From an uncultured Paracoccaceae bacterium (GTDB lineage Bacteria; Pseudomonadota; Alphaproteobacteria; Rhodobacterales; Rhodobacteraceae), in contig CANLVD010000005.1 in NCBI GenBank assembly GCA_947494445.1, positions 62,001 through 126,000 on the forward strand: a stretch of 64,000 nt of DNA, read 5' to 3'. Below the pieces are notes generated by a model. The model saw only the letters and a list, made by a program, of their open reading frames with translations, was not told where the DNA came from and made no database searches. This document shows, in pieces, positions 1-8,953 of this stretch. Positions within the stretch are counted from its first letter, which is position 1. Every line of letters starts with the position of its first letter. The position numbers and the translations under genes were made by a program.

Positions 1-698
1 CCTTCTGGGCCATCGCCATTCTAGCGTTGATTGTCCTCGTCCTGTTTTTCCGGGAGGTGCCTGAGACACTGGTGAAACCACAGAAACTGAATTTGCGAGA
101 GGCGCTCGATGCCTATTGGGCATTGCTCAAACGCCCGGGCTATCTGCTGTTCATGATCCCGCTGTCGCTGACTTTCGGGGCGCTTTATGCCTATGTCACC
201 ACAGCGCCGGTCGTGTTCATCGATCTGCTGGGCCTGCCAACGGAACGCTATGGTTTGACCTACCTCTTCATTGTGGGCGCATTCATCATCGGGAATATTC
301 TGGCCAGCCGGATGAGCCACAGGTTCTCGTCGCGCAGTATCATGACATACGCCGTGGTGGTGCAGTGCATCGGTGCTTTGGCGTTGGTTGCACCCACTTT
401 GGCCGGCTACACGGCAATCATCCACATCGTTGCCGCCATGAGCTTCTATGCGCTGGGTCTGGGCATCATCATGGCCGCCGGGCCGATTGTGGTGCTGGAT
501 GCGGTGGCCGACATGCCGCAGGGACCGGCATCAGCCCTGCTTGGCACGTTCCAGTTGGGCGCAGCAGCGCTGGCCGGGTTCCTGTCGGGCAGCTTCTACG
601 ATGGCTCTGCCACGTCGCTGACCGTCACGGTTGCTGTCTTCGTCTTCGTTGGTGCGGCACCCCTGTTGCTGGTGCGTGCACCCAAGGTGTCATCCTGA
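1..698 (+). CDS. Bcr/CflA-type multidrug efflux MFS transporter, 3' part
   Basis: This is the C-terminal part of a major facilitator superfamily drug:proton antiporter in the inner membrane. The reading frame is already open at the left edge, so the start lies outside the window; about 230 residues remain. They form roughly six hydrophobic membrane spans. The late motif ALLGTFQLGAAALAG resembles the Bcr/CflA subfamily signature. The 3' end overlaps the convergent livM by 9 bp. The substrate cannot be told from sequence. Confidence 0.8.
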   Translation, partial: FWAIAILALIVLVLFFREVPETLVKPQKLNLREALDAYWALLKRPGYLLFMIPLSLTFGALYAYVTTAPVVFIDLLGLPTERYGLTYLFIVGAFIIGNILASRMSHRFSSRSIMTYAVVVQCIGALALVAPTLAGYTAIIHIVAAMSFYALGLGIIMAAGPIVVLDAVADMPQGPASALLGTFQLGAAALAGFLSGSFYDGSATSLTVTVAVFVFVGAAPLLLVRAPKVSS

Positions 699-1997
699 TC
701 TTCCACTGACCTCGGGGATCAGACCTTTTGGTGCAAAGCGCAGAACCAGAAGCAGGATCAGCCCCATCAGGAACAGTCGCAGATGAGGCGCTGCATCCAG
801 CAGATGAGCCTTCAGGCCACTGTCATCGGCAAGACCTGCAGTCAGCACTGTCATCAGCAGACGACCGGCAGGCTCTGCCTCGATCCACAAAAACCAGATC
901 AGAAAGCCACCAAGCACGGCACCCGCGTTGTTGCCCGATCCGCCTACGATCACCATCACCCAAATCAGGAAGGTGAAGCGCAGCGGGTTGTAGCTGCCCG
1001 GCGTGAACTGCCCGTCATAAGTGACCAGCATCGCACCGGCGATCCCCACGACGGCCGATCCCAGCACAAAGACCTGCAAGTGCCTGCGCGTCACGTCCTT
1101 GCCCATAGCCTCGGCTGCATCCCGGTTGTCTCGGATCGCGCGCATCATGCGCCCCCAGGGCGAATTCAGTGCCCGGTTTGACAGCCAGAAGACAATCGCG
1201 AGCACGATGGCAAACAGGATTGTATAGGCCAGCCGCACGAACTGGCTTGAGAATGTCACCGGATCAAGACCTAGGCGCGCGGCCAGATCCAGAAACCACG
1301 TGGCCTCCTGCAACACGATCTCCTGCGGGACGGGACGTGGCAGGCCCGAGACGTTTTTCACGCCACGCGCCAACCAATCCTCGTTCTTCAGAACTGCCAG
1401 CACGATCTCGGAGATGCCAAGCGTTGCAATCGCCAGATAGTCCGACCGAAGGCCAAGCGCGATCTTCCCGATGACCCAAGCAGCACCGGCGGCAACAACA
1501 CCGCCCACCAGCCATGAGAAGATGATCGGCAGACCCAAGCCACCAAGAAAGCCGGATTTTGCCGGGTCTACCGCTTCGATGGCATCAACCGCCGGGTCAT
1601 AGAAGCTGCGCACCAGAAAATAGCCAAGCACCACGGCCAGAAGTGTCGCGAAGCTGCGCACCCGTCCGGTCAGCATCCGACGCAGGCCGATCACGGCGCC
1701 AATGGTCACCACCAGCACAAGGGCCGCCAAAGCCATTTTGCTGCCGCCAGCAGCCCAAGCCTCCGGCACCGGTGCGACCGAGACCAGCACGGCAGAGACC
1801 CCTCCAAGAGCCGCAAAACCCATGATGCCCACGTTGAAAATGCCCGCATAGCCCCATTGGATGTTTACCCCCAGCGCCATCACAGCCGAGATCAGTCCAA
1901 GGTTCAGAATGGCGAGCGCCACCGTGACACTCTGGAACATCGCCACAAGGATCAACGCCAGACCCATGGCGGCAAACAGAAGGATGTTGCGGATCAT
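690..1997 (-). CDS. livM: Branched-chain amino acid type ABC transporter permease LivM
   Basis: Inner-membrane permease of the hydrophobic amino acid (HAAT) ABC family; it pairs with LivH to form the channel. The protein has 435 residues, longer than the roughly 300-350 usual for LivM, mainly from an extra hydrophobic stretch at about residues 90-175. The C-terminal half carries the family loop with RAIRDNRDAAEAMG that contacts the ATPase. It is the last gene of the liv operon and overlaps livH by 4 nt. Amino acids are the default substrate of the family, but urea, amides and other compounds occur, so specificity is open. Confidence 0.9.
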   Translation of the reverse strand: MIRNILLFAAMGLALILVAMFQSVTVALAILNLGLISAVMALGVNIQWGYAGIFNVGIMGFAALGGVSAVLVSVAPVPEAWAAGGSKMALAALVLVVTIGAVIGLRRMLTGRVRSFATLLAVVLGYFLVRSFYDPAVDAIEAVDPAKSGFLGGLGLPIIFSWLVGGVVAAGAAWVIGKIALGLRSDYLAIATLGISEIVLAVLKNEDWLARGVKNVSGLPRPVPQEIVLQEATWFLDLAARLGLDPVTFSSQFVRLAYTILFAIVLAIVFWLSNRALNSPWGRMMRAIRDNRDAAEAMGKDVTRRHLQVFVLGSAVVGIAGAMLVTYDGQFTPGSYNPLRFTFLIWVMVIVGGSGNNAGAVLGGFLIWFLWIEAEPAGRLLMTVLTAGLADDSGLKAHLLDAAPHLRLFLMGLILLLVLRFAPKGLIPEVSGRSG

Positions 1998-3007
1998 ATC
2001 ACTTTCCCCCTGAACAGCCCGGTCGGTCGGATCAGCAGCACGAGCACAAGGATCACGAAGGAGACCGCGAATTTGTAGTCGGTCGACAGAAGCTGCACCA
2101 GCCCGTCAGGGGCCATGCCCCCGGGGGCGAGATAGCCTAGGAATTTCTTGTAGGCATAGGTCACTGTCACTTCGGAGAAGGCGATTACGAACCCGCCCGC
2201 AATGGCCCCAACCGGATTGCCGATACCGCCCACGATGGCACTGGCAAAAATCGGCAGCAGAAGCTGGAAATAGGTGAAAGGCTTGAAAGATTTGTCGAGG
2301 CCGTAAAGTGTGCCGGCAATGGTCGCGAGGGCCGCTGCAATCACCCAGGTGTAGAACACCACCTTGTCGGGATTGATGCCCGACAGAAGCGCCAGATCCT
2401 CATTGTCCGAATAGGCCCGCATCGCCTTGCCCATGCGCGAATGGTTGAGGAACCGAAAAAGCGCGATCACAACGACAATGGCCACGATGACGGTGATGGC
2501 CTGTGTGGTGCGAATGGTCAGCCCCTCGGACAGTTCAGCCCATTCCTTGAAATCGCGTGCGCGCACGACAAACCGCTCACCATCGGCAAAACGCTGGTCA
2601 CCGGGGCCGATGATGACGCGCACGATCCCGTTGATCATGAACATCACCCCGACGGAGGCGATCACGAAAACCACAGGTGGCGCGCGTCTGGCGCGATAGA
2701 AGCGATAGACCGTACGGTCAAAGACCAACGACAGGGCAATTGCCCCCATGATGCCGAAAGGCAGCGCCAGAAGGGCAGTGGGCAAAGGGCCTGCCGTGAT
2801 CCCGATGGCCTGAAATCCCCAGGTTACAAGGATCGTGCACATTGCCCCGAATGCCATCAGATCCCCATGGGCAAAGTTGGAGAACCGCAACACGGCGTAG
2901 ATCAGCGTGACGCCAAGGGCTCCAAGAGCAAGCTGCGAGCCGTAGGCCAGCCCGGGAATGAGCACGAAATTGGACAGGAGCACGAATGCATTGAGAATAT
3001 CGGTCAT
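1994..3007 (-). CDS. livH: Branched-chain amino acid type ABC transporter permease LivH
   Basis: Inner-membrane permease of the HAAT family, partner of LivM. I place the start at 3007 (MTDILNAFVLLSNF), where ATG overlaps the stop of the upstream small gene as ATGA; this gives 337 residues, close to the LivH/LivM size. An in-frame start 15 nt upstream is possible but gives no better context. There are about eight hydrophobic spans, and the region around residues 200-215 (RAYSDNEDLALLSGI) is the ATPase-coupling loop. Gene order is binding protein, livG, livF, small secreted protein, livH, livM. Confidence 0.92.
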   Translation of the reverse strand: MTDILNAFVLLSNFVLIPGLAYGSQLALGALGVTLIYAVLRFSNFAHGDLMAFGAMCTILVTWGFQAIGITAGPLPTALLALPFGIMGAIALSLVFDRTVYRFYRARRAPPVVFVIASVGVMFMINGIVRVIIGPGDQRFADGERFVVRARDFKEWAELSEGLTIRTTQAITVIVAIVVVIALFRFLNHSRMGKAMRAYSDNEDLALLSGINPDKVVFYTWVIAAALATIAGTLYGLDKSFKPFTYFQLLLPIFASAIVGGIGNPVGAIAGGFVIAFSEVTVTYAYKKFLGYLAPGGMAPDGLVQLLSTDYKFAVSFVILVLVLLIRPTGLFRGKVI

Positions 3008-3381
3008 TCGGGCACCTCGCATCGTCCGTAAGACTGGACCACCTGCAACTTGTTGGTGTGGACGGTTTGCACGATGAACAACTCGTCAGAAACAGAAACC
3101 GTCGCGGCACTGCCTGCATCCGTCACATAGGCATAGGCGGAATGCTTGCCGTCCTGACCGCGTTGCAGGACGAGCGTGTTTACGGCTGCAGGGTCGGTTT
3201 CAATTGCGGGGGCTTCCCCGGTCCAATCCCGAATTGTCAGGGCAACGTCGGAATTCTCAAAACACTGAAACTCCGCACCGACCAGACACACAGTGCTGAA
3301 CCGGCATTCCAGATTTTCTGCAAAGCCCGGCAAGGCCGGAAAGACAAGGCTCAGACTGATCAAGAGGCGATGCATCTTCAT
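3004..3381 (-). CDS. Small secreted cysteine-containing protein of unknown function within the liv operon
   Basis: I do not recognise this 125-residue protein. It opens with a clear signal peptide (basic MKMHR, hydrophobic core, cleavage probably after GFA at residue 21), so it should be periplasmic or secreted. The mature part has four cysteines (about 26, 32, 40 and one five residues from the end), enough for two disulfides. It overlaps livF and livH by ATGA at both ends, so it is translationally locked into the transporter operon. That suggests, without proving it, a role linked to the transported solute or its binding protein. Confidence 0.75.
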   Translation of the reverse strand: MKMHRLLISLSLVFPALPGFAENLECRFSTVCLVGAEFQCFENSDVALTIRDWTGEAPAIETDPAAVNTLVLQRGQDGKHSAYAYVTDAGSAATVSVSDELFIVQTVHTNKLQVVQSYGRCEVPE

Positions 3382-4082
3382 CCCCCCAGAAAGCTCTTGC
3401 GCACGTCCGGGTCGGCCAGCAGTGCCTGTCCTGTGTCGGTGAACCGGTTGCGACCCTGCACAAGAACATAACCCTTATCGGCAATGTTGAGCGCTTGTTT
3501 GGCGTTCTGTTCGACCATCAGGATTGCGATGCCCGTGGCTGCGACCTCCAAGATCTTGTCGAACAACTCATCCATCACGATGGGCGAAACGCCCGCTGTG
3601 GGCTCATCCAGCATCAAAACGCTTGGCTTGGTCATCAGAGCGCGGCCAACGGCCACCTGTTGGCGCTGGCCACCTGAGAGTTCTCCGGCGGGTTGGGCTG
3701 CCTTTTCGGCAAGGATCGGAAACAGGCCAAGCACTGTTTCTATCGTATCCGAGAAGTCATCGGTTCGCAGATAAGCGCCCATCTCAAGGTTTTCGCGCAC
3801 CGTCATGGACGTGAATACATTGGCGGTCTGGGGCACAAACCCCATGCCAGCAGCAACCCGGTCCTGAGGGCTGAGAGACGTGATGTCCTGCCCGTCCAGC
3901 CGCACCATACCTTGGCGCAGGTTCAGCATCCCGAAGACGGCTTTCATGGCTGTCGATTTGCCCGCGCCATTGGGGCCGACGATCACAGCAATCTCACCCT
4001 TCTCAACGGCGATGGTACAATCATGCAGAATGTCCGCAGCCCCATAACCGCCCGTCATGTTCTCACCGATCAGAAAGCTCAT
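3378..4082 (-). CDS. livF: ABC transporter ATP-binding protein LivF
   Basis: Cytoplasmic ATPase of the liv-type importer, 234 residues, the usual LivF length. Walker A is GPNGAGKST near residues 38-46, the ABC signature LSGGQRQQ lies near residues 134-141, and Walker B is LMLDEPTAG. It begins within the end of livG (ATGA overlap) and ends within the start of the small secreted gene, so translation is coupled through the operon. Confidence 0.93.
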   Translation of the reverse strand: MSFLIGENMTGGYGAADILHDCTIAVEKGEIAVIVGPNGAGKSTAMKAVFGMLNLRQGMVRLDGQDITSLSPQDRVAAGMGFVPQTANVFTSMTVRENLEMGAYLRTDDFSDTIETVLGLFPILAEKAAQPAGELSGGQRQQVAVGRALMTKPSVLMLDEPTAGVSPIVMDELFDKILEVAATGIAILMVEQNAKQALNIADKGYVLVQGRNRFTDTGQALLADPDVRKSFLGG

Positions 4083-4861
4083 ACCGGGGCCTTTGGTTTG
4101 TTCTTGAGACCGGTGCCGAGATAGGCCTCGATCACACGCTCGTCGGACTTGACGGCTTCAGCGGTGCCTTGGGTCAGCACTGTGCCCTCTGCCATCACGA
4201 TCACCGGGTCGCAGAGGCGTGTGATGAACTCCATGTCGTGTTCGATCATGCAAAACGTGTAGCCGCGTTCCTTGTTCAAACGTTCGATTGCGTCGCCAAT
4301 GGTGCCCAGAAGCGTGCGGTTTACACCGGCACCCACCTCATCCAGAAACACGATCTTTGCGTCCACCATCATGGTGCGGCCCAGTTCCAGCAGCTTTTTC
4401 TGACCACCGGACAGGTTGCCTGCCAGTTCGTCAGCGACGTGCGAGATTTCAAGAAACTCGATCACCTCATCGGCTTTGCGGCGTACTGCTGCTTCTTCCT
4501 TTCGGACGCGGGCGCGGTGAAACCAGGCGTCCCACAGCGTTTCACCTGACTGGCTGTCCGGGACCATCATCAGATTTTCGCGCACACTGAGGGATGAAAA
4601 TTCATGGGCGATCTGGAAGGTGCGCAATAGGCCCTTGCCGAACAAATCATGAGGCGGCAGGCCGGTGATGTCTTCACCGTCCAGATAAACGCGACCTGAC
4701 GTCGGTTGGTAATGGCCTGCAATCACATTGAACAGGGTCGTCTTGCCCGCGCCATTGGGTCCGATCAGCCCGGTGATGGAGCCGGTCTCAATCTCAAGGC
4801 TGGCATGTTCCACCGCGTGGATGCCGCCAAAATACATACACAGGTCGTCAACTTTGATCAT
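4079..4861 (-). CDS. livG: ABC transporter ATP-binding protein LivG
   Basis: Second cytoplasmic ATPase of the liv-type importer, 260 residues. Walker A is GPNGAGKTT near residue 34. The signature is LSGGQKKLLELGR. Walker B reads IVFLDEVGAGV, with Val in place of the more usual Pro after the catalytic Glu. LivG proteins carry a longer helical insertion than LivF, seen here around residues 85-135. It is the first gene after the attenuator that follows the binding-protein gene. Confidence 0.92.
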   Translation of the reverse strand: MIKVDDLCMYFGGIHAVEHASLEIETGSITGLIGPNGAGKTTLFNVIAGHYQPTSGRVYLDGEDITGLPPHDLFGKGLLRTFQIAHEFSSLSVRENLMMVPDSQSGETLWDAWFHRARVRKEEAAVRRKADEVIEFLEISHVADELAGNLSGGQKKLLELGRTMMVDAKIVFLDEVGAGVNRTLLGTIGDAIERLNKERGYTFCMIEHDMEFITRLCDPVIVMAEGTVLTQGTAEAVKSDERVIEAYLGTGLKNKPKAPV

Positions 4862-4878
4862 AAGGGGGCGCTTTAACG

Positions 4879-4912
4879 AAAAACGCCCGGGGCAGGCAAG
4901 TGCGCCCCGGGC
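4879..4912 (-). terminator. Intrinsic terminator/attenuator between the binding-protein gene and livG
   Basis: Read on the minus strand, a 9-bp perfect GC stem (GCCCGGGGC / GCCCCGGGC, arms at 4904-4912 and 4885-4893) with a 10-nt loop is followed by G and five T. A T run also flanks the other side, so it could work in both directions. It sits between the first gene and livG, where partial termination would give more binding protein than membrane components. Confidence 0.75.
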
Positions 4913-4937
4913 AGATTTTTAAGGATGTTCACGAAGA

Positions 4938-6128
4938 TCAGCGGAACTGGACGGTGGAATAGGCGCCGTCCTTGACCTCATACTCGCGGTAAGTGCCTGC
5001 GGCTTCACCCGGGCCGATCAGTTCCACATTGGTGGCGCCGACATAATCAACCTGTCCGCCGTTCTTGAGGATCTCAAGACCTTTGGCCAGCTCGCCCGGC
5101 AGGATCTTCTCGCCCGGAGCGTTGGCGACTGCCAGAAGGTTGGCAGCGACTGCCTCACGGGTGGCTTCGCCGCCTGCCTGCATGGCCAGCGCAATCAGGG
5201 CGGCTGCGTCATAGCTTTCACGGGTGAATGAGCTTTCGCCGTTCACACCAGCGGCCGCAGTGACCGCCGCGAATGCATCAGCGCCTTCACCTTGGGACCA
5301 TGGCACCGTGCCGATGGTGCCGTCCAGATCCGTGCCCAGAGCAGCCGTCAGGCTGTCGGCATACATGCCGTCACCCAGGGCAAACGTGTCAAACGCGCCT
5401 GTGTCGATGGCGGACTGGATGATGCCCACACCGCCCTGATCGGCATATCCCAGCACGACCAGCAGATCGCCACCGGCTGCGGCAAGTGCGCCGACTTCAG
5501 CCGAATAGTCGCCTTTGCCGTCTTCATGGGCAGCATTGATGGTGATCTCTCCACCCATACCCTCAAAGTTCGAGATGAAGCTGTCGCTCAGACCCTTGCC
5601 GTAGTCGTTGTTGGTGTAGGTCACAGCAACCGACTTGATGTCCTTGTCCATCAGGATGGATGCCAGAACCTGACCCTGACGCGCGTCAGACGGTGCTGTG
5701 CGGAAGAACAGGTCCTTGTCGTCGATGGTCGACAGGGCCGGAGACGTGGCCGAAGGGGATACCATGACGACGCCGTTTGGTACTGCCACGTTGTTGGCAA
5801 CAGCCGTGGTCACACCTGAGCAATCCGCGCCCATGATGGCAACCACACCGTCCGATGTGATCAGACGCTCGGCTGCTGCCGTGGCAGCGGCAGCGTCAAC
5901 ACACGTGCTGTCTGCACGCACGCTTTCGATCACCTTGCCATCCAGAAGCATGCCGCTGTCGGACACTTCCTTGAAGGCCAGTTCTGCGCTGTCGCCCATC
6001 ATCGGGGTCAGGGATTCAATCGGGCCGGTGAAGCCCAGGATCACGCCCACCTTGACGGCATGACCATCAGCAAAGGCAGATCCGGCGATCAGCGCGCTCG
6101 CGGCGCTGGCAAGAAGCAGTTTTTTCAT
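4938..6128 (-). CDS. ABC transporter substrate-binding protein, branched-chain amino acid (LivJ/LivK) type
   Basis: Periplasmic solute receptor of the HAAT importer. I choose the start at 6128 (MKKLLLASAASALIAGSAFA), which begins a textbook signal peptide with cleavage before DGHAV; this gives 396 residues. The longer in-frame ORF adds 17 basic residues that do not fit. The mature protein has the periplasmic-binding-protein type 1 fold signature (VKVGVILGFTGPIESLTP). The gene is first in the operon and is separated from livG by a terminator hairpin. The ligand cannot be assigned from sequence alone. Confidence 0.9.
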   Translation of the reverse strand: MKKLLLASAASALIAGSAFADGHAVKVGVILGFTGPIESLTPMMGDSAELAFKEVSDSGMLLDGKVIESVRADSTCVDAAAATAAAERLITSDGVVAIMGADCSGVTTAVANNVAVPNGVVMVSPSATSPALSTIDDKDLFFRTAPSDARQGQVLASILMDKDIKSVAVTYTNNDYGKGLSDSFISNFEGMGGEITINAAHEDGKGDYSAEVGALAAAGGDLLVVLGYADQGGVGIIQSAIDTGAFDTFALGDGMYADSLTAALGTDLDGTIGTVPWSQGEGADAFAAVTAAAGVNGESSFTRESYDAAALIALAMQAGGEATREAVAANLLAVANAPGEKILPGELAKGLEILKNGGQVDYVGATNVELIGPGEAAGTYREYEVKDGAYSTVQFR

Positions 6129-6311
6129 TTTTAGTCTCTCTCCCATGTGTCTCATGCGGCGGTGTGGCACCGGTCGCACAGATTCGAATGCTCAGACGAT
6201 AGGCAGATCACAGGGCAGCGCAAGCCCACTGAGGCGCATTTGCCCGTTGAGGCCAAGTTCTGCCTTGGCTAGGGTGGCCCGAACCCGGTGCGGCGCGTGC
6301 GGAGGCGGCGA

Positions 6312-7010
6312 ATGACAACGATGGAGGCGGTCTGGCATCTTCTGCTGAGCGGAGATGCCGAGCTTTGGGCCATCATTGCGCTGTCGCTCAAGGTATCGCT
6401 GACGGCGGTAGCGCTGGCCACTTTGATCGGTGCGCCCTTGGGGGCAGCGCTGGTTTTGTTCAGGTTCCCCGGGCGCGGGTTGCTGATCGTGATCTCATCC
6501 TCGCTTATGGCCCTGCCGCCCGTTGTTGTGGGCCTCTTTGTCTATCTGCTTTTGTCACGTGCAGGGCCGCTGGGATCTTTTGGATTGCTGTTCACACCAC
6601 AAGCCATGGTGGTTGCCCAGACCATCCTGATCATTCCCATCATCATCGCACTGACCCGTGAGGCGGTGGAGCCGGTTTATCGCGACTATCGGGAGTTTCT
6701 ATTGTCGGTTGAGGCCGGACCATGGATGTCACTGAAAACATTGCTCTGGGATGCCCGGTTTGGGGTGATCACGGCTGTGTTGGCTGGTTTCGGCCGTGCC
6801 ATTGCCGAGGTGGGCGCTGTCATCATCGTGGGCGGCAATATCGCCGGACTGACACGGGTGATGACCACGACTATTGCGCTTGAAACTTCCAAGGGCAATC
6901 TGGAACTGGCACTTGCCTTGGGCATTATCCTCATTGCGCTTGCCTTTCTGGTGAATGCGGCCATGCAGGCTGTGGCCCAGATCGGCCGTCGCTATCAGGT
7001 TGCCAGATGA
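6312..7010 (+). CDS. tupB: Tungstate-type ABC transporter permease TupB
   Basis: Inner-membrane permease of a tungstate/molybdate-type importer. The start at 6312 gives 232 residues and has a purine-rich GGAGG 5-10 nt upstream; an ORF start 24 nt earlier would include that site. There are five to six hydrophobic spans. The motif EVGAVIIVGGNIAGLTRVMT is the coupling region typical of TupB/WtpB/ModB permeases. It overlaps tupC by ATGA. The Tup assignment rests mainly on the linked binding protein. Confidence 0.88.
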   Translation: MTTMEAVWHLLLSGDAELWAIIALSLKVSLTAVALATLIGAPLGAALVLFRFPGRGLLIVISSSLMALPPVVVGLFVYLLLSRAGPLGSFGLLFTPQAMVVAQTILIIPIIIALTREAVEPVYRDYREFLLSVEAGPWMSLKTLLWDARFGVITAVLAGFGRAIAEVGAVIIVGGNIAGLTRVMTTTIALETSKGNLELALALGIILIALAFLVNAAMQAVAQIGRRYQVAR

Positions 7011-7708
7011 GCCATTTGTCGATTTCAAACGCGGCGGTCCGGCTGGATGGCCAGACGCTGCTGGGGCCGATTGATCTTGACCTGGCAACACCGGGCATCA
7101 CGGTTGTCATGGGGCCGAACGGGGCCGGGAAAAGCCTGTTTCTGCGCCTGCTTCACGGGTTGTTGCCTGCCCATGGTGGCTCGGTTCTGTGGGACGGGGT
7201 CGAGGCTGCAGCGAGCCGTGCCACACGCGGGTTCGTGTTTCAGCGCCCACCGGTGTTGCGCCGCTCGGTTCTTGCCAATCTTGCCTATCCGCTGCAGGCC
7301 AAGGGGCTATCGCGAAAGGTCGCTCTGGCGCAGGCAAGCGATCATCTGCCGGTCGCTCGTTTGGCGGGCCGTGGGGAGGAACCTGCAGCCACACTGTCAG
7401 GGGGCGAGATGCAGCGCATGGCGCTGGCCCGGGCGCTGGTCACCGGTCCGAAAGTGGTTCTGCTTGATGAACCTTCTGCAAGCCTTGACCCGGCCTCTAC
7501 CGCAGCGCTTGAGGCGATGATCAAGGAGGTGGCCAGCAAGGGCGTAAAGGTCATCCTGTCGACCCATGATGTGGCGCAGGCAAGGCGCTTGGCCAAAGAC
7601 ATTCTCTTCATCGCCGAAGGCAAGGTCACCCAGCAGTCGGACCGCGACGCCTTCTTCGACGGTGCCACCCACCCGGCAGTGCGTGCCTATCTTGAGGGGC
7701 GGCTGTGA
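7007..7708 (+). CDS. tupC: Tungstate-type ABC transporter ATP-binding protein TupC
   Basis: Cytoplasmic ATPase, 233 residues. Walker A GPNGAGKS near residues 37-44, signature LSGGEMQRMALARAL near 130-144, Walker B VVLLDEPSASLDP. It overlaps tupB (ATGA) and tupA (GTGA). There is no C-terminal TOBE/MOP-type extension, so no oxyanion feedback domain of the ModC kind. Confidence 0.88.
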   Translation: MSHLSISNAAVRLDGQTLLGPIDLDLATPGITVVMGPNGAGKSLFLRLLHGLLPAHGGSVLWDGVEAAASRATRGFVFQRPPVLRRSVLANLAYPLQAKGLSRKVALAQASDHLPVARLAGRGEEPAATLSGGEMQRMALARALVTGPKVVLLDEPSASLDPASTAALEAMIKEVASKGVKVILSTHDVAQARRLAKDILFIAEGKVTQQSDRDAFFDGATHPAVRAYLEGRL

Positions 7709-8550
7709 CGCGGTTACTGATGGTCCTTATGTTGCTGGCAGGTTCTGCATTTGCCGACCCGGGACGGCTGGTGCTGGCCTCAACGACATCGACCCAGAAC
7801 TCAGGTCTGTATGGTCACATCCTGCCGATCTTCGAAGAGCAGTCCGGCGTTCAGGTCGATGTAGTGGCCGTGGGCACGGGGCAAGCCCTGCGGATTGCCC
7901 GCAATGGTGACGCCGATCTTGTGCTCGTGCACCACCGACCATCAGAAGATGCTTTTCTGGCCTCAGGCGACGGTTTTCAACGGTTTGACGTCATGGTCAA
8001 TGATTTCGTTCTGGTCGGCCCGCACAATGACCCCGCAAGCGTGCGTCAGGCTTTGAGTGTCGAGGATGCGATGCGCCGAATTTCCCGGACAGCTTCCCCC
8101 TTTGTCTCCCGGGGTGATGACAGTGGCACCCATCTTCGGGAAACCGAGCTTTGGGCCAGTGCCGGATTGTCGCCGCAGGGGGAATGGTACTTAGATACAG
8201 GCTCGGGCATGGGGGCATCGCTGAATGTGGCCGCGTCGCTTGATGCCTATACTCTGTCAGACCGTGGCACATGGATCAGTTTCGGCAACAAGGGCGATCT
8301 TGAGGTTGTGTTCGAAGGGGGAGAAGCGCTTTTGAACCCTTATGGGCTTATCCTGCTTGATCCCCAGCGATTTCCGCATCTGAACCACAAAGGCGCTATT
8401 CGATTTGCCGAATGGATCACCTCGCGGGACGGTCAGGCGGCAATTGCGTCCTATCAGAAAGACGGCATTTTTCTGTTCTGCCCGGTTGCCACTCTGGACC
8501 TGCCAGAACGTGCCGCAGGGGAATGTCCGGCTCGTTTGTCGGAAAAGTAA
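7705..8550 (+). CDS. tupA: Tungstate-type ABC transporter substrate-binding protein TupA
   Basis: Periplasmic binding protein, 281 residues, starting with GTG inside the end of tupC. A signal peptide ends at about residue 17 (GSAFA). The mature N-terminus carries ASTTSTQNSGL, the TTS-type oxyanion-contact motif of TupA proteins, and later SRGDDSGTH, another conserved ligand segment. TupA proteins are known for very high tungstate affinity. Here the receptor is the last gene, reversed from the common tupABC order. Tungstate is the expected ligand; molybdate is the alternative. Confidence 0.9.
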   Translation: MTRLLMVLMLLAGSAFADPGRLVLASTTSTQNSGLYGHILPIFEEQSGVQVDVVAVGTGQALRIARNGDADLVLVHHRPSEDAFLASGDGFQRFDVMVNDFVLVGPHNDPASVRQALSVEDAMRRISRTASPFVSRGDDSGTHLRETELWASAGLSPQGEWYLDTGSGMGASLNVAASLDAYTLSDRGTWISFGNKGDLEVVFEGGEALLNPYGLILLDPQRFPHLNHKGAIRFAEWITSRDGQAAIASYQKDGIFLFCPVATLDLPERAAGECPARLSEK

Positions 8551-8622
8551 AAGTTTCGTGATTACAGATGCTTGATGATTAACCATGCGGTTTTTGCATG
8601 GCGGATATTCCTGCTTTGCCAC

Positions 8623-8650
8623 TTGTTCGCAGTTGCAGCAATTGTATATC
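8623..8650 (+). promoter_or_regulatory. Candidate sigma-70-type promoter for the DUF1127 pair
   Basis: TTGTTC (8623-8628) and TATATC (8645-8650) are separated by 16 bp, about 60 nt before the first small gene. A strong ribosome site AAAGGACC lies just before the start. In Rhodobacter, DUF1127 genes can be driven by stress sigma factors, so the actual sigma factor is uncertain. Confidence 0.4.
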
Positions 8651-8709
8651 AGTCGGGTAAGAAACGGGCCGCTTAGAACTGGCGACCAAAACCCAAAGGA
8701 CCTTATGAA

Positions 8710-8925
8710 ATGACTGCACAACTGCGCGCTGGGGCGCTGGTCCCCGGCTTTGGAGATATTGTTGACAACGCCCTGAAGGGCGCTCTGACAAGCGTGAAGA
8801 AATACTTCGCGTACCGCCAGACGTATACAGCCCTGAACCGGCTGTCGACAGACGCGCTTCTCGACCTCGATCTTTATCGCGGTGACCTCAAGGACGTTGC
8901 CCGCCGGGCCGTCTACGGTCGCTGA
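8710..8925 (+). CDS. DUF1127-type small protein (first of pair)
   Basis: A 71-residue basic protein with the DUF1127 pattern in its C-terminal half: helix with Arg and aromatic residues (KKYFAYRQTYTALNRLS), then LLDLDLYRGDL, ending VARRAVYGR. Members of this family in Rhodobacter and Agrobacterium are small RNA-binding or regulatory proteins involved in RNA turnover and stress adaptation; that role is inferred here. The start has a good AAAGGACC site. The second copy follows 28 nt later. Confidence 0.82.
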   Translation: MTAQLRAGALVPGFGDIVDNALKGALTSVKKYFAYRQTYTALNRLSTDALLDLDLYRGDLKDVARRAVYGR

Positions 8926-8953
8926 CGACGCTCATACCTGAAAGGACAAACCC

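Noticed and set aside
8583-8601. Hairpin CCATGC/GCATGG after tupA as a terminator
   Set aside because: The stem is only 6 bp, the T run is in the loop and none follows the stem.
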